Assembly: GCA_039820405.1 (NCBI GenBank) | Contig: JBCBQC010000023.1 | Coordinates: 1 to 64,000 of the forward strand | Length of the DNA stretch: 64,000 nucleotides | Reading direction: 5' to 3' | Source: CALLVY01 sp937899855 | GTDB lineage: Bacteria; Bacteroidota; Bacteroidia; Chitinophagales; Saprospiraceae | Part shown: positions 52,552-61,811 of the stretch, in pieces | Position numbering within the stretch: position 1 is the stretch's first letter | How the letters are laid out: every line of letters starts with the position of its first letter | Position numbers and translations under genes: made by a program | The notes under the pieces: model-generated | Databases searched by the model: none | Told to the model about the DNA's origin: nothing | What the model saw: the letters and a program-made list of their open reading frames with translations, nothing else

Positions 52552-54555
52552 CTATTGCTTGACAAATTTTTGGACTTCCTGTCCCGTAGCGCTTCGAATG
52601 TAAAGCACGTACAAGCCACTCGGCAATTCGTCGATACCGACGGTCCACTGCTGGATACCGCGCTGCGCACCGTAGCGCAGGGTCTTCATGAGCTGTCCGC
52701 CGGCGGAGAAAATTTGTACCTCCACATTCTCTTCGTCCGCCGCCCACTCGGTCCGCAGCTGGATCACGTCCAGGGCCGGGTTGGGAGATAGTTCGGTGGA
52801 ACGCAGACCGGAGGGCTCTCCGGGATTGGCGTAGCTGTGGGTAAAGACATTATTGTGATCGAAATTCGATCCGCAGTCGGTGTATTCGGAGGGATCGTAA
52901 CCCGCACATTCGGCCGAACAGGCATTGAGGAAGGGCACGATCAAGCCGGGCTGTACCTCCACACATACCGGATCGGCTACTTCGCTACAGCCGCAGTTGG
53001 CCACGGGTGGCTCCTCCGGATCTTCCTCTTGTTCGGGGTGGCAATCGACAAATTCGGTGTAGCCCGCACACTCCGCGTAGCAGGCGTTGAAGAAGTACAG
53101 CGTGATGTCGGGGGATACTTCCACACAGACGGGATTGACGTCAAAGGAGCAGCCGCAGTCAAAGGGATTTCCAGAATCGACGCAATCGACTACGTAGGAT
53201 TCGTCAAAGCCGAAGCAGAGGGCATCGCAGAAGCTGGGCAGGGGAGCGATGACGCCGGGCGACACCTGGATACAGACGGGTTCGGCCTCGGCCTCGCAGC
53301 CACAGGGGAAGGGATGAACCGTAGTGGTGGGCGGATCGCATTCGACGACGTCGGCCTCGGTGTAACCCGCACATTCGGCCAGGCAAATGTTATCAAATTG
53401 AATGGTGGATACCTCATTGATGAAGATACAGACCGGCACGCCCTCGGCGGGACATTCGCAGTCGCTGGCGGTTTCGCCCGTCTCGCAATCCACGAGATCG
53501 TTGGGGAAGAAGCCAAAGCAGAGCGCATCGCAAACGCTGGGGAAGGTGACACTGACCCCGGGCGCTCCGAGTACGCAGACGGGAGACTCGTCGGGCGTAC
53601 AGCCACAGTTGTAGGGATTATTGGAGCAGTCGATCCTATCGGCTTCCGAATAGCCTTCGCATTCGGCCTGGCAGAGATTGGGGTATTGGATAAAAAAGCC
53701 GTGCTCATTGACCACGCAGACCGGCTCTCCATCGGCGGGGCAGCCACAATCGGGGACACCGACGGGCAGTCCCGTATCACAATCAAGAAACCGGAAACTC
53801 GCAAAACCGTAGCACTCCGCATCGCAAAGGCTGGGGAAAGTGATGACCACTCCCGGTACCCACTCCACACAAACCGGATTTTCATCGGGCTGGCAACCAC
53901 AGGGGCTGTTGTTGTTGTTGTTATCGCAAGGGACTATGTCTTCGGAAGTGTAGCCATTGCATTCGGCCTGACAGAGGTTCTCGTAAAAGAGTACCGTCCC
54001 GGTGCTGTCCGCTACGCAGACGGGTTGGTGATCCGGTTCACAGCCACAGTCGTTGTATTCTGGCACCTCCGGACAGTCGACGATGAAGGAAGCACCGAAG
54101 CCAGCGCACTCCGCTTCGCACAGATTGGGAAAGGGAAGGGTCAGCCCCGTGAAATCGACACAGACCGGTTCGCCCTCGGGGGGACAGTTGCAGCCATTGG
54201 TGCTGCCTTCGGCTCGGCAAATTACAAAATCGAGGTTGGCACTGGACTCGGCCTCGACGGTGACGAGTTTGATGTCGAACTGATCGGAACAGAGGTCGAG
54301 CACAGCCACCAAAAAGCTTTCGGTAGCGTTGCCGGCGATATCACCGGTAGTGGTGTAGTTCCCGTCAGCATCGGGAAAAAGGAAGATTTGTTCTCCCGTG
54401 GTGGCGGGTATGACAACAACGGTAACGGTATTGAGGGCCGTTCCGGCCTCTTCGGAGGTCACTTGTCCTTGAATCGTGTAGGAGGCAGCGGCGAGGGGAG
54501 CAATCCCGATGGCAAAGGCTGCCCAGAAGCTGATGAAGTAGAGTAGTTGGCGCAT
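52552..54555 (-). CDS. Secreted protein with nine tandem Kazal-like repeats and a T9SS sorting domain
   Basis: A 667-residue extracellular protein. A signal peptide (FWAAFAIGIAPLAAAS) and a small beta domain (about 25-115: YTIQGQVTSEEAGTALNTV) precede nine repeats of about 42-55 residues (about 125-570). Their pattern is C-x-C-x7-C-x14-C-x3-C-x(7-10)-C, for example CGCEPDHQPVC, then ENLCQAECNGY. The C-x7-C spacing and the PVC core are Kazal-type, though the next loop is longer than usual. A sorting domain (LSPNPALDVIQL, FSAGGQLMKTL, LPSGLYVLYIRS) ends the protein. Kazal domains usually inhibit serine proteases, but here the predicted P1 residue is mostly Pro or Ala. Type IX export to the surface is expected. 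Confidence 0.85.
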   Translation of the reverse strand: MRQLLYFISFWAAFAIGIAPLAAASYTIQGQVTSEEAGTALNTVTVVVIPATTGEQIFLFPDADGNYTTTGDIAGNATESFLVAVLDLCSDQFDIKLVTVEAESSANLDFVICRAEGSTNGCNCPPEGEPVCVDFTGLTLPFPNLCEAECAGFGASFIVDCPEVPEYNDCGCEPDHQPVCVADSTGTVLFYENLCQAECNGYTSEDIVPCDNNNNNSPCGCQPDENPVCVEWVPGVVITFPSLCDAECYGFASFRFLDCDTGLPVGVPDCGCPADGEPVCVVNEHGFFIQYPNLCQAECEGYSEADRIDCSNNPYNCGCTPDESPVCVLGAPGVSVTFPSVCDALCFGFFPNDLVDCETGETASDCECPAEGVPVCIFINEVSTIQFDNICLAECAGYTEADVVECDPPTTTVHPFPCGCEAEAEPVCIQVSPGVIAPLPSFCDALCFGFDESYVVDCVDSGNPFDCGCSFDVNPVCVEVSPDITLYFFNACYAECAGYTEFVDCHPEQEEDPEEPPVANCGCSEVADPVCVEVQPGLIVPFLNACSAECAGYDPSEYTDCGSNFDHNNVFTHSYANPGEPSGLRSTELSPNPALDVIQLRTEWAADEENVEVQIFSAGGQLMKTLRYGAQRGIQQWTVGIDELPSGLYVLYIRSATGQEVQKFVKQ

Positions 54556-54651
54556 ATTATTGGTGTTGATTACACCCTCTACTATGGTGGGGTCTGGCGA
54601 TTGGTTGCCCGAGCGCTCGTAAATTCTTGGAATAGTACCGGCTACTGCTTA

Positions 54652-55161
54652 CTATCCTTTCGGGGCGGGAAGGATACGGCGAAATTCCTGTAGGGAGAAG
54701 GGGTAGGCGTGGTGGTCATCGACGGGATGGAAGACGGATCGCACCATTTCCCACTGCGACCAATCGACCGGGGGAAAGAAGGCATCGCCTTCAAATTCGT
54801 GATGGACGATGGTGAGGTAGAGATAGCTGGCCAGCGGGAGGCTTTGGGCAAATACCTGACCACCGCCGAGAATAAAAACGGTTTCCTCGTCCGCCAGCAG
54901 GTCGAGGGCGGCGGGCAGGTCAGGGGCCCGTACGAAGCCTTCGGGCAGTTCGAGCTGGGGGCGGCGGCTGAGGATGACGTTGAGGCGATCGGAAAACAGC
55001 ATGTCTTCCGATTCGTAACTCACCCGGCCCATGACGAAGGCCTGGCCGGCCGTTACTCGCCGGAAGTTTTCCCAGTCGGCGGGCAATTCCCAGACCAATT
55101 TGTTGTCCTTACCCAGGACTCGGTTTTCGCTCATCGCGGCGATCAGTGCAATTTTTCGCAT
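54652..55161 (-). CDS. folA: Dihydrofolate reductase
   Basis: A 169-residue NADPH-dependent reductase that regenerates tetrahydrofolate. The family landmarks are present: IALIAAMSENRVLGKDNKLV, WELPADWENFRRVTAG with the acidic active-site residue, FVMGRVSYES, LNVILSRR, FILGGGQVFAQSLPLA for NADPH binding, and a C-terminal strand FSLQEFRRI. The length is normal. It has its own promoter and is divergent from the DUF3467 gene. Confidence 0.95.
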   Translation of the reverse strand: MRKIALIAAMSENRVLGKDNKLVWELPADWENFRRVTAGQAFVMGRVSYESEDMLFSDRLNVILSRRPQLELPEGFVRAPDLPAALDLLADEETVFILGGGQVFAQSLPLASYLYLTIVHHEFEGDAFFPPVDWSQWEMVRSVFHPVDDHHAYPFSLQEFRRILPAPKG

Positions 55162-55219
55162 CGTTTTATTTGTTCCAAAAACACAACTTAATTCTCCCGA
55201 TCCAGTTAGAAAAGGAGAG

Positions 55220-55251
55220 CAAATTTAGAACTTTGCGGGCTAAATTCCCAA
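55220..55251 (-). promoter_or_regulatory. folA promoter
   Basis: On the reverse strand TTG (55251-55249), a 21-base spacer and TAAATTTG (55227-55220) match the Bacteroidota consensus. The leader to the folA ATG is about 52 bases. Confidence 0.62.
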
Positions 55252-55298
55252 ACAGTGGAAATGCACCGCCTTATCCAATTCACAAAAATAACGATCCA

Positions 55299-55625
55299 AT
55301 GCCTGAGCAAAAAGATGGAAAACCCGGCCCCAATCAAATCAGTATTGACCTCCCCGACACGGTGGCCGAAGGCATCTATGCCAATTTGGCGATCATCTCG
55401 CATTCCAGTTCGGAATTCGTACTCGATTTTGTCCGCGTCGTCCCCAATCTGCCAAAGGCCCGCGTGAAGGCCCGCTTGATCCAAACGCCACAGCACGCCA
55501 AGCGCCTCCTCCGAGCGCTGGCCGACAACATCAAGCGGTACGAGCAGCAGTTTGGTCCCATCGACGAGCCCGAACAGCCCCCCTTTCCACCGATGAATTT
55601 CAATACGCCAACGGCGCAAGCTTAA
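55299..55625 (+). CDS. DUF3467 family protein
   Basis: A 108-residue soluble protein: ISIDLPDTVAEGIYANLAII is the family opening, then SSSEFVLDFVRVVPNLPKAR, VKARLIQTPQHAKRLLRAL and a proline-rich end (PEQPPFPPMNF). DUF3467 proteins are widespread, small and of unknown function. The ATG at 55299 (MPEQKDG) fits the family. The upstream extension in the same frame overlaps folA and its promoter and is rejected. It precedes the propeller/HTH regulator by about 40 bases. Confidence 0.88.
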   Translation: MPEQKDGKPGPNQISIDLPDTVAEGIYANLAIISHSSSEFVLDFVRVVPNLPKARVKARLIQTPQHAKRLLRALADNIKRYEQQFGPIDEPEQPPFPPMNFNTPTAQA

Positions 55626-55666
55626 GACGGACTTCTCGGATTACGCGCAATTCCCTATTTTTGGTC

Positions 55667-58567
55667 ATGGTTTTGCCGCGTCTGTATTTCTTCCTCCTTT
55701 GGGTAGGGCTGTTTTCTTTGGAGAGCAGTGCCCAGCAATACCAGTTGAATACCCTCAATATTTACGAAGGTTTTTCGAAGGGCCTGGTCAAGGACATCGT
55801 CACCGATGACCTGGGCATGGTGTGGCTGGCTACCGATGAGGGGCTGGTACACTTCGACGGGGAGGGCGCTCGTTTTTACAAGGACGAGCTGGCCGGTGGC
55901 TTTGCCAAACGCCTCCTCAAACGACAGGATGGATCGCTACTGGTGGCCTACGACCGGGGAGTCACCGAAATCGTCAGTCGGCCCGATACGGTCCTCTTCC
56001 GCCAGTTGCTCCTGGGAGAGTCCTACCACACTACCGAACGGCTCTTTTACCCCAAATCGCTCTACGAAACGCGGGAGGGTGAGCTGTGGATCGGCGAAAA
56101 CCAAGCCATGGTCCGCTACATCGAGGGGGGCATCATTCGCAAGTACCGGTTCCCCCGTGCCGACCAAAGCGACAATATTTTCCACAATTTTTCTCCCGCC
56201 GAAGACAGTACCGGCCGGCTGTGGGTCTTTTCCTTTACCGGCAACCTGTACCATTTCGACCCGGAGGGAAACCGTTTTGTGGGGGTAGAACTCGACTGTG
56301 ACATCGACGAGGTGAGTGCCTTGATCGCTGTCGATGGCAATCGCCTCTGGGCCACGGCCCACAATGGGGTCTTCGAAATTGAGGTGGCCGGCGAGTCGGT
56401 CGTTGCCTGTAGACGGATTCCGGGAGTCGATAGAATTTCCTGCGGGATTCGGGTCAATCAGAAGAGCATTTACGTGGGGACTTGGGACCAGGGCCTGTAC
56501 TATTACGCCCTCGACCGGCCGGAGTTGGGTTGGGAGCGGCTGCGTTCGCTGCCCTTTGACCAGGTGGTGGGCTTGAGCTATGATCATCAAAATGGACTGT
56601 GGGTGGGGGGCAACGATAACATTGCCTTACTGACGCCTACCTTTTTTAAGACTTACCAGTTTGACCTGGCTGAGGTCCCGGTGGAGGCCATCCAGGTACG
56701 TCCCGATTCCAGCCTGCTCATCGGTAGTGCCGATCAGTTGTACCGGCTCCAGAAAGTGGCGGGAGAATGGGAAGTTGGCGATCCGCTGGACTTGGGGGAC
56801 GTACTGCCCACCGCTTTGTACCTCGATGCGGATACCCTCTGGCTCGGCACCTTCCGGGGCGAGCTGTGGCGCAGTATCGGGGGGGCGGTACCGGGCGACT
56901 TGGTCGATACCATTCCCCGTTCTTCAAAGGCCATTACCTCCATCACCAAGGACCGCCGGGGCAACCTGTGGATTGCGGGAAACGGGCGTGCGGGCCTGGT
57001 CCAACGAAGCCCGGAGGGGCGGTACCGTTTTTTTAGGGAGGGGGGCTTGCGCAACTGTCGGGTCGTATTGGAGTTGCCAAACGGTTTGGTGGTGGCGGCG
57101 GGGGGCTACCGGGAAAGCTATTTGTTTTATTTCGATCCCGGCCAGGATAAATTTATCGACCTCAGCGTGCCCTTTCCCTTTCCGGTCAGCAAGAACTTTG
57201 TGGTGGAGGACCTATCGACACGGGATGGCAGTGCGCTCCTGCTGGCGACTTCGGATGGTTTGCTGGAATACAGCCTATCGGCGGGCAAGCGCGATGAAAG
57301 TAAAATCTCGCGGGCCGACCTCATCAAGGTGCCCGTGGACGAGCCGGTACGGGCCATCACCCGGACGAACGATGGCACATTTTGGATTGCCACAACGAGC
57401 GGCCTACTGGCTTACAATGGGCAGCAGGCCCTTCGCTTTGACAAGAATAGTGGACTTCCGAGCAACAATTTGACCTACCGCGGGCTCCAACTCGATTACG
57501 AGCAAAACCTCTGGGTGGCCACCTCTACCGGTCTGGCCCTGTTTCGCAAAAATAGCGTCAACGACAATTTTACCCCCCAGCCCCTACTCCGCTCCCTACG
57601 GGTCGACAAACGGGTGGTCGATTACACGGTGGGGGCTGACGAACTCAAAATTCCCTACCAAGCCCCCCTGGAGATCAACTTCCAAAGCCTCTCCTACCCC
57701 ACCAACAAACTGCGTTACCAAACGCGCATCCTGGAGGTAAATGAGCAATGGTCCGAGCCCGGTACCGCCCCCTACACCCTCCTTTCGGGTCTTCCCGGTG
57801 GCCGGTACACCTTCCAGGTGCGGGCCCAGCAGCAGGGCGGCTACCGCTGGAGCAGTCCCCAAAGTCTGGCCTTTCGGGTGACTCGCCCCTGGTACCACAG
57901 CGGGTGGGCCATCATCTCCTTATTCGTCGTCATCCTCGGGATTTTTTACGCCCTGGCCCGCCTGTACAATTGGACCCTCATCCAGCAAAACGAGCGGCTG
58001 GAGGGCATCATCCGGGAGCGAACGGCCGAAATCAAGGCCCAACAGACCGAGCTCATCGAGCAAAAGAACCAAATCATCGAACAAAATGAGCGTTTTCGCA
58101 TTTTAAAAGAGCAACAGTTGCAGCAGGAGATCGACTACCAGGACAAACGGCTGACGACCTACACCCTGCACCTGATGCAAAAAAACGAAGCACTTAAAGA
58201 GTTACGCCAAAAAATATTCAGCAGTCTCCGCAGTAAGGATCGGGCCAAAATCAGCCCGGCGGAGCTCAACTCCTTCCTCTCGCTGATCGACTTCAGCTTT
58301 CACAAGGACCGGGAGTGGGAAAACTTCAAGCTGTACTTCGAAAAGGTCCACGTGGGCTTTTTTGAAAACCTCAAGCAGCAGTACCCGGAGCTGAGTTTGT
58401 TGGAGCTGCGGCACTGCGCCCTGATCCGGCTCAATCTGAGCATTTCGGAAACGGCGACCATCCTCGGAATCTCCGCCGAGAGTGTCAAAACGGCCCGTTT
58501 TCGAATGCGTAAAAAGATGACCCTGGCCTCCCAGCCCGAGATGATCGAGGCGATCATGCGGATTTAG
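55667..58567 (+). CDS. Membrane-anchored propeller regulator with C-terminal LuxR-type HTH
   Basis: A 966-residue sensor-regulator. A signal peptide (LYFFLLWVGLFSLESSAQ) leads to Reg_prop propeller blades over about residues 25-650 (DLGMVWLATDEGLVHFDGEG, DRRGNLWIAGNGRAGLVQ), a Y_Y_Y domain (about 660-740), one membrane helix (WAIISLFVVILGIFYALARL), a coiled coil (about 770-850) and a C-terminal domain with a LuxR-like HTH (LRHCALIRLNLSISETATIL, ISAESVKTARFRMRKKM). There is no kinase or receiver domain, so it probably controls transcription directly from the membrane. The ATG at 55667 is preferred to a TTG at 55661. It lies directly upstream of susC/susD, its likely target. Confidence 0.88.
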   Translation: MVLPRLYFFLLWVGLFSLESSAQQYQLNTLNIYEGFSKGLVKDIVTDDLGMVWLATDEGLVHFDGEGARFYKDELAGGFAKRLLKRQDGSLLVAYDRGVTEIVSRPDTVLFRQLLLGESYHTTERLFYPKSLYETREGELWIGENQAMVRYIEGGIIRKYRFPRADQSDNIFHNFSPAEDSTGRLWVFSFTGNLYHFDPEGNRFVGVELDCDIDEVSALIAVDGNRLWATAHNGVFEIEVAGESVVACRRIPGVDRISCGIRVNQKSIYVGTWDQGLYYYALDRPELGWERLRSLPFDQVVGLSYDHQNGLWVGGNDNIALLTPTFFKTYQFDLAEVPVEAIQVRPDSSLLIGSADQLYRLQKVAGEWEVGDPLDLGDVLPTALYLDADTLWLGTFRGELWRSIGGAVPGDLVDTIPRSSKAITSITKDRRGNLWIAGNGRAGLVQRSPEGRYRFFREGGLRNCRVVLELPNGLVVAAGGYRESYLFYFDPGQDKFIDLSVPFPFPVSKNFVVEDLSTRDGSALLLATSDGLLEYSLSAGKRDESKISRADLIKVPVDEPVRAITRTNDGTFWIATTSGLLAYNGQQALRFDKNSGLPSNNLTYRGLQLDYEQNLWVATSTGLALFRKNSVNDNFTPQPLLRSLRVDKRVVDYTVGADELKIPYQAPLEINFQSLSYPTNKLRYQTRILEVNEQWSEPGTAPYTLLSGLPGGRYTFQVRAQQQGGYRWSSPQSLAFRVTRPWYHSGWAIISLFVVILGIFYALARLYNWTLIQQNERLEGIIRERTAEIKAQQTELIEQKNQIIEQNERFRILKEQQLQQEIDYQDKRLTTYTLHLMQKNEALKELRQKIFSSLRSKDRAKISPAELNSFLSLIDFSFHKDREWENFKLYFEKVHVGFFENLKQQYPELSLLELRHCALIRLNLSISETATILGISAESVKTARFRMRKKMTLASQPEMIEAIMRI

Positions 58568-58592
58568 TCCAATTTCTTCAAATTTGTTAAAA

Positions 58593-58611
58593 AACTGATT
58601 GCCAGTCAGTT
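58593..58611. promoter_or_regulatory. Possible operator upstream of susC
   Basis: An inverted repeat AACTGA-N7-TCAGTT, about 60-75 bases upstream of the susC -33 element and just after the regulator gene. It is suitably placed for activator binding. No experimental or family support. Confidence 0.25.
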
Positions 58612-58668
58612 AAACCAATCTGTCAACTTTTTGTACCGGTCATTTTTGTGGGGAAAGCGCCAATAAAA

Positions 58669-58699
58669 TTGGTGGCTAGCCATTCAGATATTATTTTTG
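58669..58699 (+). promoter_or_regulatory. susC promoter
   Basis: TTG (58669-58671), a 20-base spacer and TATTTTTG (58692-58699) are an excellent match to the Bacteroidota -33/-7 pattern. Transcription would start near 58706, giving a leader of about 95-125 bases. Confidence 0.65.
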
Positions 58700-58832
58700 G
58701 TAAACGCATTAGCGGCCAAATTATCCTTTCCATTTTGCCGTAATACATTCTAAAACATTGGTATAGAAAATTTCCACAATTGTATCTCGCAATTGTTGGA
58801 TGCTGCTTTGTATGCCACGTAACTCTTTCTGT

Positions 58833-61790
58833 ATGTACTTAAAAAATAACAAATTACTACAAGGCCTAGCGGTGTTCCTGCTGCTGCTACTCGTCGCAGG
58901 GCCGCTCTCCGCCCAGCGGAGTATCAGTGGCTCGGTGACCGATGAAAACTCCGGTGAGCCACTCATCGGTGCCAACATCCTCATCGTGGGAATGAGCGCA
59001 GGCACCGCTACCGATTTCGATGGGAATTTTACCCTCGACATCCCCGAAGACGCTTCCGAATTGCAAATTTCTTACACTGGCTACGCCGAAAAAGTGGTGC
59101 CCCTGACCGCTTCCAATGCCTACGCCATTACCATGACCGAGGGCGCCCTCCTCGATGAGGTGGTGGTGATTGGTTACGGTACCGTAAAGCGGGAAGACGC
59201 CACGGGCTCCTTACAGCAGGTAAATGCGGAGGATTTCAACCGCGGTGCGATTACCTCTCCCCAGGAATTGCTGGCCGGAAAGGTGGCCGGGGTGCAGATT
59301 ACCACTCCCGGTGATCCCGGTGGAAAGTCCATCATCCGCATCCGGGGAGGCTCCTCCCTCAGTGCCTCCAACGAGCCACTGATCGTAATCGACGGAGTGC
59401 CCGTGGCCAACGACGATGTATCGGGAGCCCGTAACCCGCTCAACGTCATCAATCCCAACGATATCGAGAGCATCACGGTGCTCAAAGACGCCTCGGCAAC
59501 CGCTATCTACGGATCGCGGGCATCCAATGGAGTCATCCTGGTGACCACCAAAAGGGGCAGCCTGGGTCGCAAGTTTTCGGTGGATTACAACGGCTCCGTC
59601 TCGGTCAGTACGGTCCAACGGACGCTGGACGTGCTCTCGGCTTCGGAGTACCGTGGCCTGATCGAGCAACGCTTTGACGAAGGACACCCCGCCCGCTCCC
59701 TGCTCGGCGATGCCGATACCGACTGGCAGGACGTCATCTACCAACAAGCCATCGGCCAGGACCACAACCTGAGCTTTTCCGGTGGACTTGGTCCCGTCCC
59801 CTACCGCCTGTCGCTGGGCCTGTCCGACAAGGAAGGGATCGTACAAACCGATCAATTTAGCCGACAGACCCTGGCGCTGAACTTGAACCCCGGTTTTATG
59901 GACAATACGCTCCAAGTTAACCTGAGTGGTAAGATCATGAACGTCAACAACCGTTTTGCGGACAAGGGAGCCATTGGGGCGGCCGTCTCCTTTGACCCCA
60001 CCCAACCGGTGCTGGACAGCGAAAGTCCCTACGGTGGCTACTACACCTGGTTACAGGACAGTCTGCCCAATACCATTGCCACCAAGAATCCGTTGGCTCT
60101 ACTGGAGCAAAAGAACAACCGCGCTTCGGTATTCCGCTATATCCTGGGTGGTCAGATCGATTACCGCTTTCCCTTTCTCCCCGATTTGCGGGCCAATTTG
60201 AACCTGGCCTACGATTATTCCAAGGGAGAGGGTACCGAAGATACGCCCGCCAATGCGTCCTTCCAGTTCTCGGATGGGGGATTGGACAAGGAATACGAGC
60301 AGGTCAAACGCAACGAATTGCTGGAATTTTACCTCAATTACGGCAAGGACTTTGGCGGTTCTTCGCTCAACGTGATGGGGGGCTATTCCTGGCAGCGTTT
60401 CTTTAAGGATTTCTACGAATTTGCCACCAACGTAGCCGGTACCGAGGTTATCACCCCGGAAAAGCGCGATCCCAAAGAAAACTACCTGATTTCGCTGTTC
60501 GGGCGGGTCAACTACTCGATCCAGGACCGCTACCTGATTACGGCTACCCTGCGTCGGGACGGCACTTCGCGCTTCTCGCCGGACAACCGTTGGGGCTTGT
60601 TCCCCGCCGCGGCCCTGGCCTGGAAGGTGGTGGACAACGACGCTCCCCGGGGGCCACTGTCGAACCTCAAACTCCGCGTGGGTTGGGGGGTAACGGGCCA
60701 ACAGGACCTCAACGAGGATTTCTATCCCTACCTGCCCCGCTACGTCGCCAGCCAGGAGAACGCCGAATACCAATTTGGCGACAGCACCTACACCACGCTG
60801 CGTCCCAGTGGCTACGACATCAACCTAAAGTGGGAGGAGACCACGACCTACAACATCGGAGTGGACTTTGGCTTGTACCAGGACCGCATCACCGGTTCGT
60901 TGGAAGTGTACCAACGCGATACGCGGGACCTGTTGAACTTTATCAACGTCCCCGCCGGCTCGAACCTGACCAACTTCATCAACACCAACGTGGGTGACCT
61001 CACCAACCGCGGGGTGGAATTTTCCATCAACACCATTCCGATTCAGAAGGAAAACTTCCGCTGGGAGCTGGGGGTCAACCTCACCGCCAACCAGAACGAA
61101 ATTACGCGACTCACCGCAACGGAAGATCCCAACTATGTCGGCGTAGCTACCGGAGGCATTTCCGGTGGGGTGGGCAACAACATCCAGCTGCACAGCGTCG
61201 GAGCGCCCGCCAACTCTTTCTACGTCTTCGAACAGGTGTACGACGACCAAGGCCTTCCCGTGGAGGGACTGTACGTCGATCGCAATGGCGACGGCCAGAT
61301 CACCCCGGACGATCGCTACCTCTTTGAGAATCCCGCACCGGACGTGTTCTTTGGCTTTACGACGGCGCTGAGTTACAAGAACTTTGAGCTTTCGATGGCC
61401 GGACGGGCCGCCCTCGGCAACCACGTGTACGACAATACCCTGTCGCTCCTGGGGAATTACAACTCGCTGTACAACAGCACCAATTACCTGGAAAACATCC
61501 ACGCCAACTACGCGTCGATCGACTTTTCGGTCCCCCAGTTCTTTAGCGACCACTTTATCCGCAATGGGTCTTTCCTCCGGATCGACCACATCACCCTGAC
61601 CTACACCCTGCCGAAACTCTTTGAGAAGCTGCGCTTTGCCCAGGTTTTCGCCACGGTTCAGAACCCCGTGCTGGTTACTCAGTACCCCGGAATTGACCCC
61701 GAAATTTTGGAAAAGGACAACTACGGAATCGACAAGAACGTCTACCCGCGTTCGCGGACGATCCTCTTTGGCCTGAACATTAATTTGTAA
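58833..61790 (+). CDS. SusC/RagA family TonB-linked outer-membrane protein
   Basis: A glycan or oligomer importer of about 985 residues that forms a lidded pair with SusD. A signal peptide (LLQGLAVFLLLLLVAGPLSA) is followed by a CarboxypepD_reg-like domain (ISGSVTDENSGEPLIGANIL), the SusC motif VVVIGYGTVKREDATGSLQQ, the plug (IRIRGGSSLSASNEPLIVID, LKDASATAIYGSRASNGVIL) and a long barrel. The ATG at 58833 gives the tidiest signal peptide. In-frame ATGs at 58800 and 58812 are alternatives. It is followed 21 bases later by susD and preceded by a strong promoter and the propeller/HTH regulator. Confidence 0.95.
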   Translation: MYLKNNKLLQGLAVFLLLLLVAGPLSAQRSISGSVTDENSGEPLIGANILIVGMSAGTATDFDGNFTLDIPEDASELQISYTGYAEKVVPLTASNAYAITMTEGALLDEVVVIGYGTVKREDATGSLQQVNAEDFNRGAITSPQELLAGKVAGVQITTPGDPGGKSIIRIRGGSSLSASNEPLIVIDGVPVANDDVSGARNPLNVINPNDIESITVLKDASATAIYGSRASNGVILVTTKRGSLGRKFSVDYNGSVSVSTVQRTLDVLSASEYRGLIEQRFDEGHPARSLLGDADTDWQDVIYQQAIGQDHNLSFSGGLGPVPYRLSLGLSDKEGIVQTDQFSRQTLALNLNPGFMDNTLQVNLSGKIMNVNNRFADKGAIGAAVSFDPTQPVLDSESPYGGYYTWLQDSLPNTIATKNPLALLEQKNNRASVFRYILGGQIDYRFPFLPDLRANLNLAYDYSKGEGTEDTPANASFQFSDGGLDKEYEQVKRNELLEFYLNYGKDFGGSSLNVMGGYSWQRFFKDFYEFATNVAGTEVITPEKRDPKENYLISLFGRVNYSIQDRYLITATLRRDGTSRFSPDNRWGLFPAAALAWKVVDNDAPRGPLSNLKLRVGWGVTGQQDLNEDFYPYLPRYVASQENAEYQFGDSTYTTLRPSGYDINLKWEETTTYNIGVDFGLYQDRITGSLEVYQRDTRDLLNFINVPAGSNLTNFINTNVGDLTNRGVEFSINTIPIQKENFRWELGVNLTANQNEITRLTATEDPNYVGVATGGISGGVGNNIQLHSVGAPANSFYVFEQVYDDQGLPVEGLYVDRNGDGQITPDDRYLFENPAPDVFFGFTTALSYKNFELSMAGRAALGNHVYDNTLSLLGNYNSLYNSTNYLENIHANYASIDFSVPQFFSDHFIRNGSFLRIDHITLTYTLPKLFEKLRFAQVFATVQNPVLVTQYPGIDPEILEKDNYGIDKNVYPRSRTILFGLNINL

Positions 61791-61811
61791 GCTATAAATC
61801 AAAAGTGAATC

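Noticed and set aside
52837..54546. 569-codon open frame opposite the Kazal-repeat gene
   Set aside because: It lies fully antisense to a protein with signal peptide, nine repeats and sorting domain. The glycine- and isoleucine-rich translation mirrors the codons of the real gene.
55656..55663. TATTTTTG as a -7 box for the propeller/HTH regulator
   Set aside because: It ends only three bases before the ATG, so transcription would start inside the coding sequence. It also has no -33 element.
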